Origin: JBOGEN01 sp050743265
Lineage (GTDB): Bacteria; Actinomycetota; Actinomycetes; JBOGEN01
NCBI GenBank assembly: GCA_050743265.1
Contig: JBOGEN010000102.1
Coordinates: 1-59,413 of the forward strand
Direction of reading: 5' to 3'
DNA: 59,413 nucleotides
This document shows positions 8,363-17,257 of the stretch, one piece after another. Each line of letters begins with the position of its first letter. Positions within the stretch are counted from its first letter, which is position 1. The notes under the pieces were generated by a model. The model searched no databases. It saw only the letters and a list, made by a program, of their open reading frames with translations, and had not been told where the DNA came from. Position numbers and translations under genes: made by a program.

Positions 8363-9477
8363 GCAGTGGCCAGCAGCCGGTCGAGCCCGCCCCCGAGCGG
8401 AGGCTGATCCTCGTCACGAGCATCGGTCGCAGCGGGACCAGCCTCCTCACCAGCATCCTCGGGCAGCTCGGGGTCCGCATCCCGCAGCCCGAGGTCCTCG
8501 CGGACGACACGAACCCGAAGGGCTTCGGCGAGCCGCGCTGGGTGGTCGACCTGCACGCGCCGCTGCTGCGTACCGCGCGCGTCACGGTCTGGGACTCCCG
8601 TCCGGCGGCGTTCAGCAACGCGGCCGCGGCGGCGGAGGGCCCCGACGTCCTCGAGCAGCTCAAGGCCTGGCTGTCGGTGCAGTTCGTCGGCACGGACACC
8701 GTCGTCGTCAAGGACCCGCGCATCGCCTGGTTCCTGCCGCTCTGGGAGCGCTGCGCCGCGGAGCTCGGCATCGGGGTCTGCTACGTGAGCACGCTGCGCC
8801 ACCCGGCCGAGGCCGTACGGAGCGCGGTCACCTGGTACGGCACCTGGCAGAACGACGCCAGCCGTACCGCGGGCTGGCTGAACGTGACGCTGCATGCCGA
8901 GCAGGCCACCCGTCCCGCACCGCGGGTCTTCGTCGCGTACGAGAGCCTGCTCACGGACTGGTCCACCCAGATCGAGCGGGTCGAGGAGGCTCTCGGCGTG
9001 CCCCTGCTGCGCGACGTGCCGGACGCGACCCGCGCGCAGGTCGACGCGTTCGTCGACCCGTCCCTGCACCGGTCCAAGGTGTCGTGGGCCGACCTGGCGG
9101 TGCCGTCGCACGTCGAGAGGCTCGCCGAGCAGGTCTGGGAGCACACGCGCGCACTCGCGGAGCCGGGCGGCGACTCCGAGCACACCCGCGCCGAGCTGGA
9201 CGAGGCCAGGTCCGCGTACGCGCTCATGTACGCCGAGGCCGAGCAGGTCGCGCAGTCGTCCATCGTGGCGGTCAAGCCCCGCAAGAAGAAGCAGGCGGTC
9301 ACGCCGTCCGCTCAGGAGAGCGCGGCGACCCGGGGCGCGCGGCCGGTCATCCGCGCGAACGGGAAGACCCCGCGCCGGATTCCCCAGCTCCGCGCGGTGG
9401 CTCGCGTGCTCCCACCGGCCGTGCGGCGTCAGGCGCGCCGGGTCGTGACCAAGGCCCGCCGCACCGTACGGCGCTGA
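8359..9477 (+). CDS. Sulfotransferase family protein with basic C-terminal tail
   Basis: About 372 residues. The P-loop LVTSIGRSGTSLLTSIL lies near the N-terminus, followed by VVVKDPRIAWFLPLW and the 3'-phosphate-type site STLRHPAEAVRSAVTW. This is the layout of sulfotransferase-like proteins found in actinobacterial surface polysaccharide loci. The last 90 residues are rich in Lys and Arg (KPRKKKQA, then RRQARRVVTKARRTVRR) and may bind the membrane or an anionic polymer. The GTG overlaps the upstream TGA (GTGA) and has GGAAAGGGA just before it, so it is preferred over the GTG at 8320. It is the last gene of the forward half of cluster A, 9 nt from a convergent gene. Confidence 0.75.
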   Translation: MSSGQQPVEPAPERRLILVTSIGRSGTSLLTSILGQLGVRIPQPEVLADDTNPKGFGEPRWVVDLHAPLLRTARVTVWDSRPAAFSNAAAAAEGPDVLEQLKAWLSVQFVGTDTVVVKDPRIAWFLPLWERCAAELGIGVCYVSTLRHPAEAVRSAVTWYGTWQNDASRTAGWLNVTLHAEQATRPAPRVFVAYESLLTDWSTQIERVEEALGVPLLRDVPDATRAQVDAFVDPSLHRSKVSWADLAVPSHVERLAEQVWEHTRALAEPGGDSEHTRAELDEARSAYALMYAEAEQVAQSSIVAVKPRKKKQAVTPSAQESAATRGARPVIRANGKTPRRIPQLRAVARVLPPAVRRQARRVVTKARRTVRR

Positions 9478-9486
9478 CCGGGGCGG

Positions 9487-12400
9487 CTAGCGCTCGAGGA
9501 GGCGCGTCACGACGCGCTCGGTGGCGTGCCCGTCGTCGAAGGCGCAGAAGTCCCGGGTGAACGCCCGGTACGCCTCCTCGGACTCCCGCTTCAGCCCGGC
9601 CGGGTCGGCGAGCGCCTCGACCACCTCCTTCGAGGTGGCGAGGCGCGGCCCCGGCAGGCGCTCGACGTCGAAGTAGAAGCCGCGCAGCCGATCGCGGTAG
9701 TCCTCGAGGTCGTAGGTGAAGAAGGCCATCGGGCGACCGGTGGCGGCGAAGTCGAACATCACCGAGGAGTAGTCGGTGACGAGCATGTCCGTCGCGAGCA
9801 GCAGCTCGTTCACGTCGGGGTACGCGGACACGTTCCGGACGAAGCGGCCGTCGCCCGTCGAGACCGAGTCCACGACCCGCTGGTGGGTACGCACGAGCAG
9901 GACGTAGTCGTCGCCGAGCACGTCCCGGGCGAGGTCCACGTCGAACTGCGGGTCGAAGCGGAACTTCTGCCTGCCGTACCGCTGGTCGTCGCGGAAGGTC
10001 GGCGCGTACATCACGACGGTCTTGCCCTCGGGGATGTCGAGGTCTCGGCGCACCGCGGCTCCACGCTCGGCGGCGTCCGGGCGGAGCAGGACGTCCGTAC
10101 GCGGGTACCCGCTCTCGAGCAGCTCACCGGAGTAGTTGAACGCCGAGCGCAGGACCGGGGTTGCCGTGGGGTTGGGCGAGAGCAGGATGTCCCAGCTGTC
10201 GATCTCGCGGGCGAGCCGGTCCAGGTAGTCCGGTGCGGCGAGGCTGGCGATCCGCTCGCTGTCGAAGCCGATCTGCTTGAACGGGGCGCCGTGCCAGGTC
10301 TGCAGCACGACCTGGTCGGGGGCCTTGGTCAGCCACCACTGCAGCGTCCGGTACGTGCACGCAACGACGTACCGGGACCTGGCCGTCGCCTCGTACCACT
10401 CGGGGCTGTTCTTGCGGACCGGGGTGAGGCCGTCGGGCAGGTTGGTCTGACCGTCCTCGACTGTCCACAGCAGCTCCAGGCCCGTGTCCCGGCGCAGCAT
10501 CTCCTCGGCGATCGCCTTGGGGTTGTCGGCGTACTGACGTCCGCCGTAGCCCTCGAACAGGACGGCGTCGCGGAGCCCTCGTTGGACGTACGTGGGGTAG
10601 TCCTGCTGGAGACGGGACTGGTGGTGCGCGCCTCGCTCGTCCGGCAGCAGGTCGGACGTGACCGTGAGCTGCAGGCTGTCGAAGTCGGTGTCGACGAGCC
10701 GCAGATCCTTCGTCCCGGTGGAGTAGGGCAGGGGGAGCCTGGGGAACAGCGCGGGGTCGATCGTCACCCGCGTGCCCGAGCCCTGCTCGCCGACCGGGCG
10801 CGTGAGGACGCTCCACGACCCGGCGGTCAGGGGCAGGACACCGGCCAGCGAGGGGACCGCGGCAGGGGTGAGCGTGGCGCGGAACTCGTCGCCGCTCCGG
10901 GTCATCGGGAAGGCACGCGGCTCCGCCAGGCCCGACGTCTCCAGGAGGATCTCGTGCGCGGCCCCGGTCGGCTCGCGGAAGCGACCCTCGAGCGTGAGCG
11001 TCCCGTCGGCCGCCCAGGTGAGGTCGGTGACCTCCGGGCGGTAGCCCCGTTCGACGACGGCGAGGCGACCCTGGCGCGTCCGGTGCAGGTGGACCTCGCG
11101 CCCCTCGACGACGAGGCTCACCCCGGAGAGGTCGTCCGGGGCGAGGAGCGGGATCACTGCGCCCTCCCCGGTGAGGCGCAGCCCCAGGTCCCAGACCACT
11201 CCTTCGCCCTGGAGCTCGTTGTGCGAGGCCATGTCGCCGACCTCGAGCTCGCGCAGGATCCCGACCACCGGCAGCCGGGTGACGAAGCCGCGCCTCTCCT
11301 CGTGCTCGGCATCCGGCTCGACACGGCCGAAGGCCACCGGGTACGACAGGGTGGCGATGCCCTCCCGGCGGAACACCATGAGCTGGGCGGTCGCCACGTC
11401 CACCTCACCCTCGAGCAGGGTGCCGTGCAGCTCGACGACGTCACCGTCCACGTGGGTGAGGTCGACCCGCGCCTGGTCGATCTCGACGCGGACCGCGAAC
11501 CCGCCGTCCTCGCGGTTGGGGGAGATCCGGACGTCGCCGTACGTCCGGGGGGCCGCGCGCTGCGCCCGGCCCGGGGAGGTGGCCCACAGGTGCTGTGTCC
11601 GGGTGACACCCTCGCCCTCCACGGTCACCATGAGCCGCCACGTCGCGTTGCGCCACTGGCGGGGTGGCGCCAGGTCGTCGACGGGGATGGACGCCACGAA
11701 CCCCGACCAGTCGTAGCTGTAGTTCTCGTCCCCGGCCCGCGCGGTGACGTCGGGCCGCCGGACGCGGGTGCGGTCGAGCTTGACGCGTCGCCCGGTCCCC
11801 TTGCCCCGGATCTGCTCGAGCACCAGGGACACCGCGCCGGCCTCCTCGGTGGGCAGCCCGACGAAGCGGACGTAGGCGAAGCCGGCGACCTTCAGCGTGT
11901 CGCCCTCCCACCAGACGTCCTCGACCTTCGCGTTGATCGCGAGCTCCTGGTCGAGCCGGTACACGTCGCGCGGGATGTCGAGGCTCGTGTCCGTACGGAA
12001 GGGGTAGTCGCCCTCGTGCCTGTGCCGGCTCACCAGCACCTTCTGCCGGGAGACCCCTGCGCCCTTCTCGAACCGCAGGACGTCGAGGACCTCGTCCAGC
12101 CGCCACCGGCGGATCAGGTGCCACTTGAGCCGGTCGATGGACCGCAAGGGCTCGAAGACCTCGGGGTGGGCCCGGTCGAAGTAGTCGTTCACCAGCTCGA
12201 GGAACAGGACGCGGAAGTCGTCGTCGGCCTGGTCGAGCAGCTGCAGGGTGTAGTGGAAGTCCTGGGCCGCGCACGCCTCGTCGTACCGGTGCTTGAGGCC
12301 GATCTCGCCCCGGTCGGCCAGGAACCGGCTCGCGGTGTCGACGGCGAGGTGGCGGTCGCGGATCGCCTTGGGGTCGATCCGTCGCTGGGTGATGGACGCC

Positions 12401-13038
12401 TCCTCGCCGTCCCTGATGCGCCACAGGTACACGGGCGCACGGACGACGTCGACGGCGCGGGCCAGCACCTGCGCGGGGATGGTCAACGCGATGTCCTCGT
12501 ACAGGACGCCCTCGGGCCACCGGAAGTCGTGCTCGTCCCAGAAGCTGCGCCGCCAGAGCTTGTTCCAGGCCGTCCGGTCCTTGAGCAGCGGCGGGTACTC
12601 GGTGACGTGCGTCCCGCGCAGCCTGGTCCGGAACGTCTCGACGAACATCGGCGACTTGCGGGTGCCCGACGAGGTGAGCCGGTGGACGTTGCCCGAGGCG
12701 ATGTCGGAGCCGGACTCCTCCAGCGTGCCGAGCAGCAGCTCGTACCCGTGGCGCAGGACGACGTCGTCGCTGTCGACGAACGCGAGGAACTCCCCGCTCG
12801 CGTGGGAGAGCCCGGTGTTGCGGGCGTGCCCCAGCCCGCCGTTCTCCTGCTGGATGAGCCGGAACCGCGGGTCCTGCTCGGCGTACGCGGCCGCGATGGA
12901 CGCACTCGAGTCGAGGGAGCCGTCGTCCACCATGATCACTTCGAGGTCGCGCATGGTCTGCTGCGCCAGTGACTCGAGGCAGGGGGCGAGGTAGTCCTCC
13001 ACGTTGTAGATGGGGACGACGACGCTGATTCGAGGCAT
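9487..13038 (-). CDS. Bifunctional GT2 glycosyltransferase / CDP-glycerol glycerophosphotransferase (1183 aa)
   Basis: Three parts. Residues 1-330 are a GT2 domain with ISVVVPIYNVEDYL, VDDGSLDSS, ENGGLGHARN, FVDSDD and YEDIAL, all intact. Residues about 380-780 form a beta-rich middle region without a catalytic motif I recognise. Residues about 800-1175 are TagF-like: QTWHGAPFKQIG, LVRTHQR and LVTDYSSVMFDFAATGRP. Proteins of this size and order occur in Streptomyces and relatives and are thought to make poly-glycerophosphate or glycosyl-glycerophosphate wall polymers. No transmembrane segment is seen. It has its own promoter candidate and is convergent to the rest of cluster A. Confidence 0.88.
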   Translation of the reverse strand: MPRISVVVPIYNVEDYLAPCLESLAQQTMRDLEVIMVDDGSLDSSASIAAAYAEQDPRFRLIQQENGGLGHARNTGLSHASGEFLAFVDSDDVVLRHGYELLLGTLEESGSDIASGNVHRLTSSGTRKSPMFVETFRTRLRGTHVTEYPPLLKDRTAWNKLWRRSFWDEHDFRWPEGVLYEDIALTIPAQVLARAVDVVRAPVYLWRIRDGEEASITQRRIDPKAIRDRHLAVDTASRFLADRGEIGLKHRYDEACAAQDFHYTLQLLDQADDDFRVLFLELVNDYFDRAHPEVFEPLRSIDRLKWHLIRRWRLDEVLDVLRFEKGAGVSRQKVLVSRHRHEGDYPFRTDTSLDIPRDVYRLDQELAINAKVEDVWWEGDTLKVAGFAYVRFVGLPTEEAGAVSLVLEQIRGKGTGRRVKLDRTRVRRPDVTARAGDENYSYDWSGFVASIPVDDLAPPRQWRNATWRLMVTVEGEGVTRTQHLWATSPGRAQRAAPRTYGDVRISPNREDGGFAVRVEIDQARVDLTHVDGDVVELHGTLLEGEVDVATAQLMVFRREGIATLSYPVAFGRVEPDAEHEERRGFVTRLPVVGILRELEVGDMASHNELQGEGVVWDLGLRLTGEGAVIPLLAPDDLSGVSLVVEGREVHLHRTRQGRLAVVERGYRPEVTDLTWAADGTLTLEGRFREPTGAAHEILLETSGLAEPRAFPMTRSGDEFRATLTPAAVPSLAGVLPLTAGSWSVLTRPVGEQGSGTRVTIDPALFPRLPLPYSTGTKDLRLVDTDFDSLQLTVTSDLLPDERGAHHQSRLQQDYPTYVQRGLRDAVLFEGYGGRQYADNPKAIAEEMLRRDTGLELLWTVEDGQTNLPDGLTPVRKNSPEWYEATARSRYVVACTYRTLQWWLTKAPDQVVLQTWHGAPFKQIGFDSERIASLAAPDYLDRLAREIDSWDILLSPNPTATPVLRSAFNYSGELLESGYPRTDVLLRPDAAERGAAVRRDLDIPEGKTVVMYAPTFRDDQRYGRQKFRFDPQFDVDLARDVLGDDYVLLVRTHQRVVDSVSTGDGRFVRNVSAYPDVNELLLATDMLVTDYSSVMFDFAATGRPMAFFTYDLEDYRDRLRGFYFDVERLPGPRLATSKEVVEALADPAGLKRESEEAYRAFTRDFCAFDDGHATERVVTRLLER

Positions 13039-13071
13039 GCGGGCACGGTCCTTCAGGGGGCGGTCGCGCTC

Positions 13072-13077
13072 AGTCTA
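13072..13077 (-). promoter_or_regulatory. -10 element (TAGACT) for the 1183-aa polymerase gene
   Basis: Read on the reverse strand, TAGACT lies about 33 nt before the ATG at 13038. GAAGGA sits close to the start as a ribosome site, so this message would have a short leader. Confidence 0.4.
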
Positions 13078-13145
13078 GGAGGGCGGTAGGGCTCCGGGTC
13101 GTCGACGGGGGGCGTGTGACCCGTTGTGACCAGCGGCGGGTCAGG

Positions 13146-14495
13146 TCAGCCTGTGGTGGTCGCCGGACGCTCCAGCTTCGCCACGAGCCCCGGCAGCCGC
13201 GGGTTGGACGACCAGAGCCTCTCCCCCTCACGCAGGGCAGCGCCGGCGTCCGCCCTGCGCCCCGTCTCGAGCAGCGCCCGCGCCAGGGTGAGCAGGTCGT
13301 CCGCCTGCTCACGGGCGCCGCGCTCCCAGGACAGCGAGTCGCGGGCCGTGTGCTCGGCGTCCGCCCACCGGCCGTGGCAGGCATGGGCGAGGGCGTGCGT
13401 GCTGGACAGGACGGTTCCCGTGCCCGCGAGCTCCTGAGCCGCGGCGAGGGAGGAGTCCGCCTCCTCGGCCACGTCCTCCAGCGCGACCTGGCCGGCCTCC
13501 ACCGCGCAGTACAGCACCCAGGCGTGGTTCGCCAGGGCCTCCATCCGCGGCACCCGGCGCTTGCGGACCAGGCCCAGCGTGCTCCGCGTCGCCTCGGACG
13601 CCTCCGCGAAGCGCCCCTGGTACACGAGCGCCTCTTCGAGGGCCTCCAGCGCGGCCTTGTCTCCGGACTTCTGGTCGAGCCTGGCCCGTGCGGAACGTTC
13701 CGCGGCGCCGACGTCACCGGAGTCGAGGGCGTGGCCCGCGTCCGCGCCGGGACGCCGGCCGATCTTGCTCCCGAGCCAGACCAGCGGGTCGTACTTGGTG
13801 TCGACCACGCGCTCCTTCATCGGGATGATCGCGTTGTCGGTGATCTTGATGTGCTCCGGGCACACCTCGGTGCAGCACTTCGTGATGTTGCACATGCCCA
13901 GGCCGCCGGCGTCCTGCACGAGGTGGCGCCGGTCGTTGGTGTCGAGCGGGTGCATCTCCAGCTCGGCGTACCTGATGAACATGCGGGGGCCGGCGAACGC
14001 CTGCTTGTTGTCCTCGTGGTCGCGGATGACGTGGCAGGTGTTCTGGCACAGGAAGCACTCGATGCACTTGCGGAACTCCTGGGAGCGCTCCACGTCCTGC
14101 TGGGCCATCCGGTACGTTCCGTCCGCCTCGCGCGGCCTGGGACGGAACGCCGGGACCTTCTTGGCCTGCTCGTAGTTGAACGACACGTCCGTGACCAGGT
14201 CGCGGATCACCGGGAAGGTGCGCAGCGGCGTGACCGTGATCGTCTCCGACGGCCCGAACATGTTGAGCCTCGTCATGCACAGCAGCCGCGGCTTGCCGTT
14301 CACCTCGGCCGAGCACGACCCGCACTTGCCGGCCTTGCAGTTCCAGCGCACGGCGAGGTCGCCGGTCTGGCTGGCCTGCAGCCGGTGCAGCACGTCGAGG
14401 ACGACCTCGCCCTCCTCGGCCTTCACCGTGTAGTCGCGCAGGTCGCCCCCGGAGGAGTCCCCACGCCAGACGCGGAGCCGAAGGTCGTAGGGCAT
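13146..14495 (-). CDS. sdhB: Succinate dehydrogenase iron-sulfur subunit with C-terminal TPR-like extension
   Basis: Residues 1-245 are a complete SdhB. The [2Fe-2S] ligands are C53, C58, C61 and C73 (CKAGKCGSC). The [4Fe-4S] and [3Fe-4S] ligands come from CIECFLCQNTC (144-154) and CNITKCCTEVCPEH (202-215). It carries electrons from the SdhA flavin to quinone. Residues 250-449 are an added helical region with paired-helix, TPR-like spacing, for example ALEALEEALVYQGRFAEASEA and LLTLARALLETGRRADA. Rv0247c and most SdhB proteins end near residue 250, so this is a fusion or extension. The frame is continuous, with no stop or shift at the join. It starts 3 nt after the sdhA stop. Confidence 0.9.
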   Translation of the reverse strand: MPYDLRLRVWRGDSSGGDLRDYTVKAEEGEVVLDVLHRLQASQTGDLAVRWNCKAGKCGSCSAEVNGKPRLLCMTRLNMFGPSETITVTPLRTFPVIRDLVTDVSFNYEQAKKVPAFRPRPREADGTYRMAQQDVERSQEFRKCIECFLCQNTCHVIRDHEDNKQAFAGPRMFIRYAELEMHPLDTNDRRHLVQDAGGLGMCNITKCCTEVCPEHIKITDNAIIPMKERVVDTKYDPLVWLGSKIGRRPGADAGHALDSGDVGAAERSARARLDQKSGDKAALEALEEALVYQGRFAEASEATRSTLGLVRKRRVPRMEALANHAWVLYCAVEAGQVALEDVAEEADSSLAAAQELAGTGTVLSSTHALAHACHGRWADAEHTARDSLSWERGAREQADDLLTLARALLETGRRADAGAALREGERLWSSNPRLPGLVAKLERPATTTG

Positions 14496-14498
14496 GGG

Positions 14499-16313
14499 CT
14501 ACTTCTCCTCGAAGAACGTGGCGAGGTCGTCGGGCATCGCCGGGAGCGGCTGGCGGGTGAGCGTGACCTCGCCGCCCTTCTCCCGGCAGATCAGGTTGAG
14601 CGTGGCCCACGTGGGGTCCGGGGACGGGAAGTCGTTGCGGGTGTGGCCTCCGCGGCTCTCCTGCCGTTCGAGCGCTGCCCGAGCGATGCACTCCGAGACG
14701 CGGAGCATGTTGTGCAGGTCGAGGGCGAGGTGCCAGCCCGGGTTGTACTGGCGGTGCCCCTCGACGGCGAGGTGCCGGGACCGCTCCTTGAGCCGGCCCA
14801 GCTCCACCAGCGCGGTCTCGAGCTCCTCGCCCGTACGGATGATGCCGACCAGGTCGTTCATCACCTGCTGGAGGTCCCGCTGGATCGTGTACGGGTTCTC
14901 GCCGCCCTCCTCGAGGAACGGCGCAAGCGCGTCGTCCGCGGCCCGGGAGAGGTCGCCCTCGTCCATCGTCGGGACGCGTCCGCCGGCCTCGCGTGCCTCG
15001 CGGGCCTCGCGCGCGGCGTGCTCGCCCGCCCTGCGCCCGAAGACGAGCAGGTCCGAGAGGGAGTTGCCACCGAGCCGGTTCGAGCCGTGCATCCCGCCGG
15101 CGACCTCACCGGCGGCGTACAGGCCGGGCACCAGCGAGCGCTCCGTGTCCGGGTCGACCTCGACGCCGCCCATGATGTAGTGGCAGGTCGGCCCGACCTC
15201 CATCGGCTCCGCGGTGATGTCGACGTCCGCGAGCTCCTTGAACTGGTGGTACATCGAGGGCAGCCGGCGCCGTACGAACTCGGGGTCGCGCCGTGAGGCG
15301 ATGTCGAGGAACACGCCGCCGTGGGGGGACCCACGCCCGGCCTTGACCTCGGCGTTGATCGCACGGGCGACCTCGTCGCGGGGGAGCAGCTCGGGGGGAC
15401 GGCGGTTGTTCGCCTTGTCGGCGTACCACCGGTCGGCCTCGGGCTCGTTGTCGGCCGTCTCCCCTTTGAAGAACTCGGGGATGTAGTCGAACATGAACCG
15501 CTTGCCCTCGGAGTTGCGCAGCACGCCCCCGTCGCCGCGCACGCTCTCCGTCACGAGGATGCCGCGGACCGACGGCGGCCACACCATGCCCGTCGGGTGG
15601 AACTGGACGAACTCCATGTTCACCAGCGAGGCACCGGCCTGAAGCGCGAGCGCGTGCCCGTCGCCGGTGTACTCCCAGGAGTTCGACGTCACCTTGTACG
15701 ACTTGCCGATGCCGCCGGTGGCGAGCACGACCGAGGGCGCGGAGAAGGAGATGAAGCGCCCACTCTCCCGCCAGTAGCCGAACGCCCCGGCGATGCGGTC
15801 GCCGGCGGTGTCGTCCAGGAGCAGACGGGTCACCGTGCACTCCATGAACACGTCGATCCCGAGGGCCACTGCGCGCTGCTGCAGGGTGCGGATCATCTCC
15901 AGCCCGGTCCGGTCGCCGACGTGGGCCAGGCGGGCGTACCGGTGGCCGCCGAAGTCGCGCTGGGAGATCAGCCCGTTGTCGAGGCGGTCGAAGAGCGCGC
16001 CCCACTCCTCGAGCTCCCAGACCCGGTCCGGCGCCTCCTGCGCGTGCAGCTGGGCCATCCGCCAGTGGTTGAGCATCTTGCCGCCGCGCATGGTGTCCCG
16101 GAAGTGGACCTGCCAGCCGTCCTCCGGCCACATGTTCGCCATGGCCGCGGCGATGCCCCCCTCGGCCATGACCGTGTGCGCCTTGCCCAGCAGCGACTTG
16201 CAGACGATCGCGGTGCGCGCGCCCGCCTCGTGGGCGGCGATCGCGGCACGCAGCCCGGCACCACCGGCACCCACCACGACCACGTCGTAGGTGTGGCGCT
16301 CCATCTCGGTCAT
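14499..16313 (-). CDS. sdhA: Succinate dehydrogenase / fumarate reductase flavoprotein subunit
   Basis: 604 residues. The FAD-binding Rossmann motif is VVVVGAGGAGLRAA. LLGKAHTVMAEGG carries the histidine (H46) that normally binds FAD covalently. FHPTGM and the substrate-site Arg region (RGDGG) follow, and SNRLGGNSLSDLLVFGRRAG forms the late FAD-binding segment. It oxidises succinate to fumarate on the cytoplasmic side of the membrane. Length and order match Sdh1 of mycobacteria (Rv0248c). The ATG at 16313 has CTGGAG 8-9 nt upstream. It lies between sdhC and sdhB in one operon. Confidence 0.95.
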   Translation of the reverse strand: MTEMERHTYDVVVVGAGGAGLRAAIAAHEAGARTAIVCKSLLGKAHTVMAEGGIAAAMANMWPEDGWQVHFRDTMRGGKMLNHWRMAQLHAQEAPDRVWELEEWGALFDRLDNGLISQRDFGGHRYARLAHVGDRTGLEMIRTLQQRAVALGIDVFMECTVTRLLLDDTAGDRIAGAFGYWRESGRFISFSAPSVVLATGGIGKSYKVTSNSWEYTGDGHALALQAGASLVNMEFVQFHPTGMVWPPSVRGILVTESVRGDGGVLRNSEGKRFMFDYIPEFFKGETADNEPEADRWYADKANNRRPPELLPRDEVARAINAEVKAGRGSPHGGVFLDIASRRDPEFVRRRLPSMYHQFKELADVDITAEPMEVGPTCHYIMGGVEVDPDTERSLVPGLYAAGEVAGGMHGSNRLGGNSLSDLLVFGRRAGEHAAREAREAREAGGRVPTMDEGDLSRAADDALAPFLEEGGENPYTIQRDLQQVMNDLVGIIRTGEELETALVELGRLKERSRHLAVEGHRQYNPGWHLALDLHNMLRVSECIARAALERQESRGGHTRNDFPSPDPTWATLNLICREKGGEVTLTRQPLPAMPDDLATFFEEK

Positions 16314-16341
16314 GCGGTCACTCCAGCGGACAACGGTGCGG

Positions 16342-17163
16342 TCAGAAGAACCTGGGGTCGTCGAACGTGCCGTTCGCGAGCAGGCGGACGTACAGGTCGG
16401 TGAGGGCCACGAACACGAGGGAGACCCACGCGATCTGCATGTGGCGGCCGTTCAGCTTCGACACCTGCGTCCACATCCAGTACCGGACGGGGTGCCGGGA
16501 GAAGTGGTTGAGACGCCCGCCCACGGCGTGCCGGCAGGAGTGGCAGGACAGGCTGTAGAGCCAGAGGAAGACGGCGTTGCCCAGCAGGACCAGGGTGCCG
16601 AGCCCCATGTGCCCCCACTCGCCGTCGGCGTCGCGGAAGGCGACCACCGCGTCGAACGTCAGCATGACGTTGAGCAGCAGCCCCAGGTAGAAGAAGTACC
16701 GGTGCACGTTCTGCAGGATCAGCGGGAACCGTGTCTCGCCGGTGTACCGCCCGTGCGGCTCACCCACCGCGCACGCCGGCGGGGACAGCCAGAACGCCCG
16801 CTAGTAGGCCTTGCGGTAGTAGTAGCAGGTCAGCCGGAACCCGAGCGGGATGACCAGGATGAGCAGGGCGGGGGAGAGGCCCCACCAGTCGCCGACTGGC
16901 TGGCCGAGGTGCGAGGAGTCCGGGACACAGTTCGTGGCCACGCACGGCGAGTAGAACGGCGAGAGGTACGGGGCGGCGAAGTAGTCCGCGTTCTGGAAGG
17001 CCGCCCAGGTCGCGTACACGATGAACGCGAGCAGCACCGACGCGGTCACGAGTGGCTGGAGCCACCAGCGGTCGGTCCGCAGGGTGCGCCGGCCGATCGC
17101 GGCCCGGGCACCGGTCGGGGGAGCGGGCACGGCGGTTCGTGCCGGCATCCCTGTCGTCGTCAT
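16342..17163 (-). pseudogene. sdhC: Succinate dehydrogenase cytochrome b / membrane anchor, broken by an in-frame amber codon
   Basis: From the ATG at 17163 (GGGGGAG ribosome site) the frame encodes 120 residues, ends at TAG (16801-16803), and continues open in the same frame for 152 more codons. The part before the stop has two membrane spans and ends CYYYRKAY. The part after it reads RAFWLSPPACAVGEPHGRYT, then three more spans. Read through, the protein would be 273 residues, the length of mycobacterial Sdh1 anchor Rv0249c, and the stop falls in the conserved KAY-x-R-x-FW region. A TAC to TAG change of one Tyr codon explains it. A GTG at 16767 could restart the second part. It could be a true lesion, a readthrough site or a base error. 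Confidence 0.85.
16801..16803 (-). other. In-frame TAG stop inside sdhC
   Basis: Reverse-strand codons around it read Lys-Ala-Tyr-TAG-Arg-Ala-Phe-Trp. The frame is the same on both sides, so this is a nonsense codon and not a frameshift. Confidence 0.9.
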
Positions 17164-17243
17164 CGTGGCTCCCCCGGGCTGGTCATCGCTGTCCTTCGGT
17201 CGGCTCGGGCGTACGGACACGACGCCCGGACACCCCGGACGTC

Positions 17244-17249
17244 ACGGTA
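17244..17249 (-). promoter_or_regulatory. -10 element (TACCGT) for the sdhCAB operon
   Basis: Reverse-strand TACCGT lies 80 nt upstream of the sdhC ATG and just after the stop of the upstream small gene. It is a TANNNT match only; no clear -35 is seen. Confidence 0.3.
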
Positions 17250-17257
17250 GGACGCGG

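Noticed and set aside
9526..12972. Open frame of 1148 codons on the forward strand opposite the 1183-aa polymerase
   Set aside because: The peptide is a repetitive Val/Leu/Arg/Gly/Asp mix with no domain. It mirrors the reverse gene, as expected for antisense frames in GC-rich DNA, and the reverse frame has clear GT2 and TagF motifs.
13116..13142. TGACCC/GGGTCA dyad after sdhB as a terminator
   Set aside because: Only 6 bp with a 15-base loop, well below the other hairpins here, and partly inside the sdhB region boundary. Not strong enough to list.
16768..16800. Frameshift in sdhC
   Set aside because: The codons after the stop stay in the same frame and match the family directly, so a substitution explains the break without an insertion or deletion.
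16801..16803. TAG in sdhC as pyrrolysine insertion
   Set aside because: No pyl genes are known in this kind of organism, and Sdh anchors do not use pyrrolysine. Family members have an ordinary residue there.
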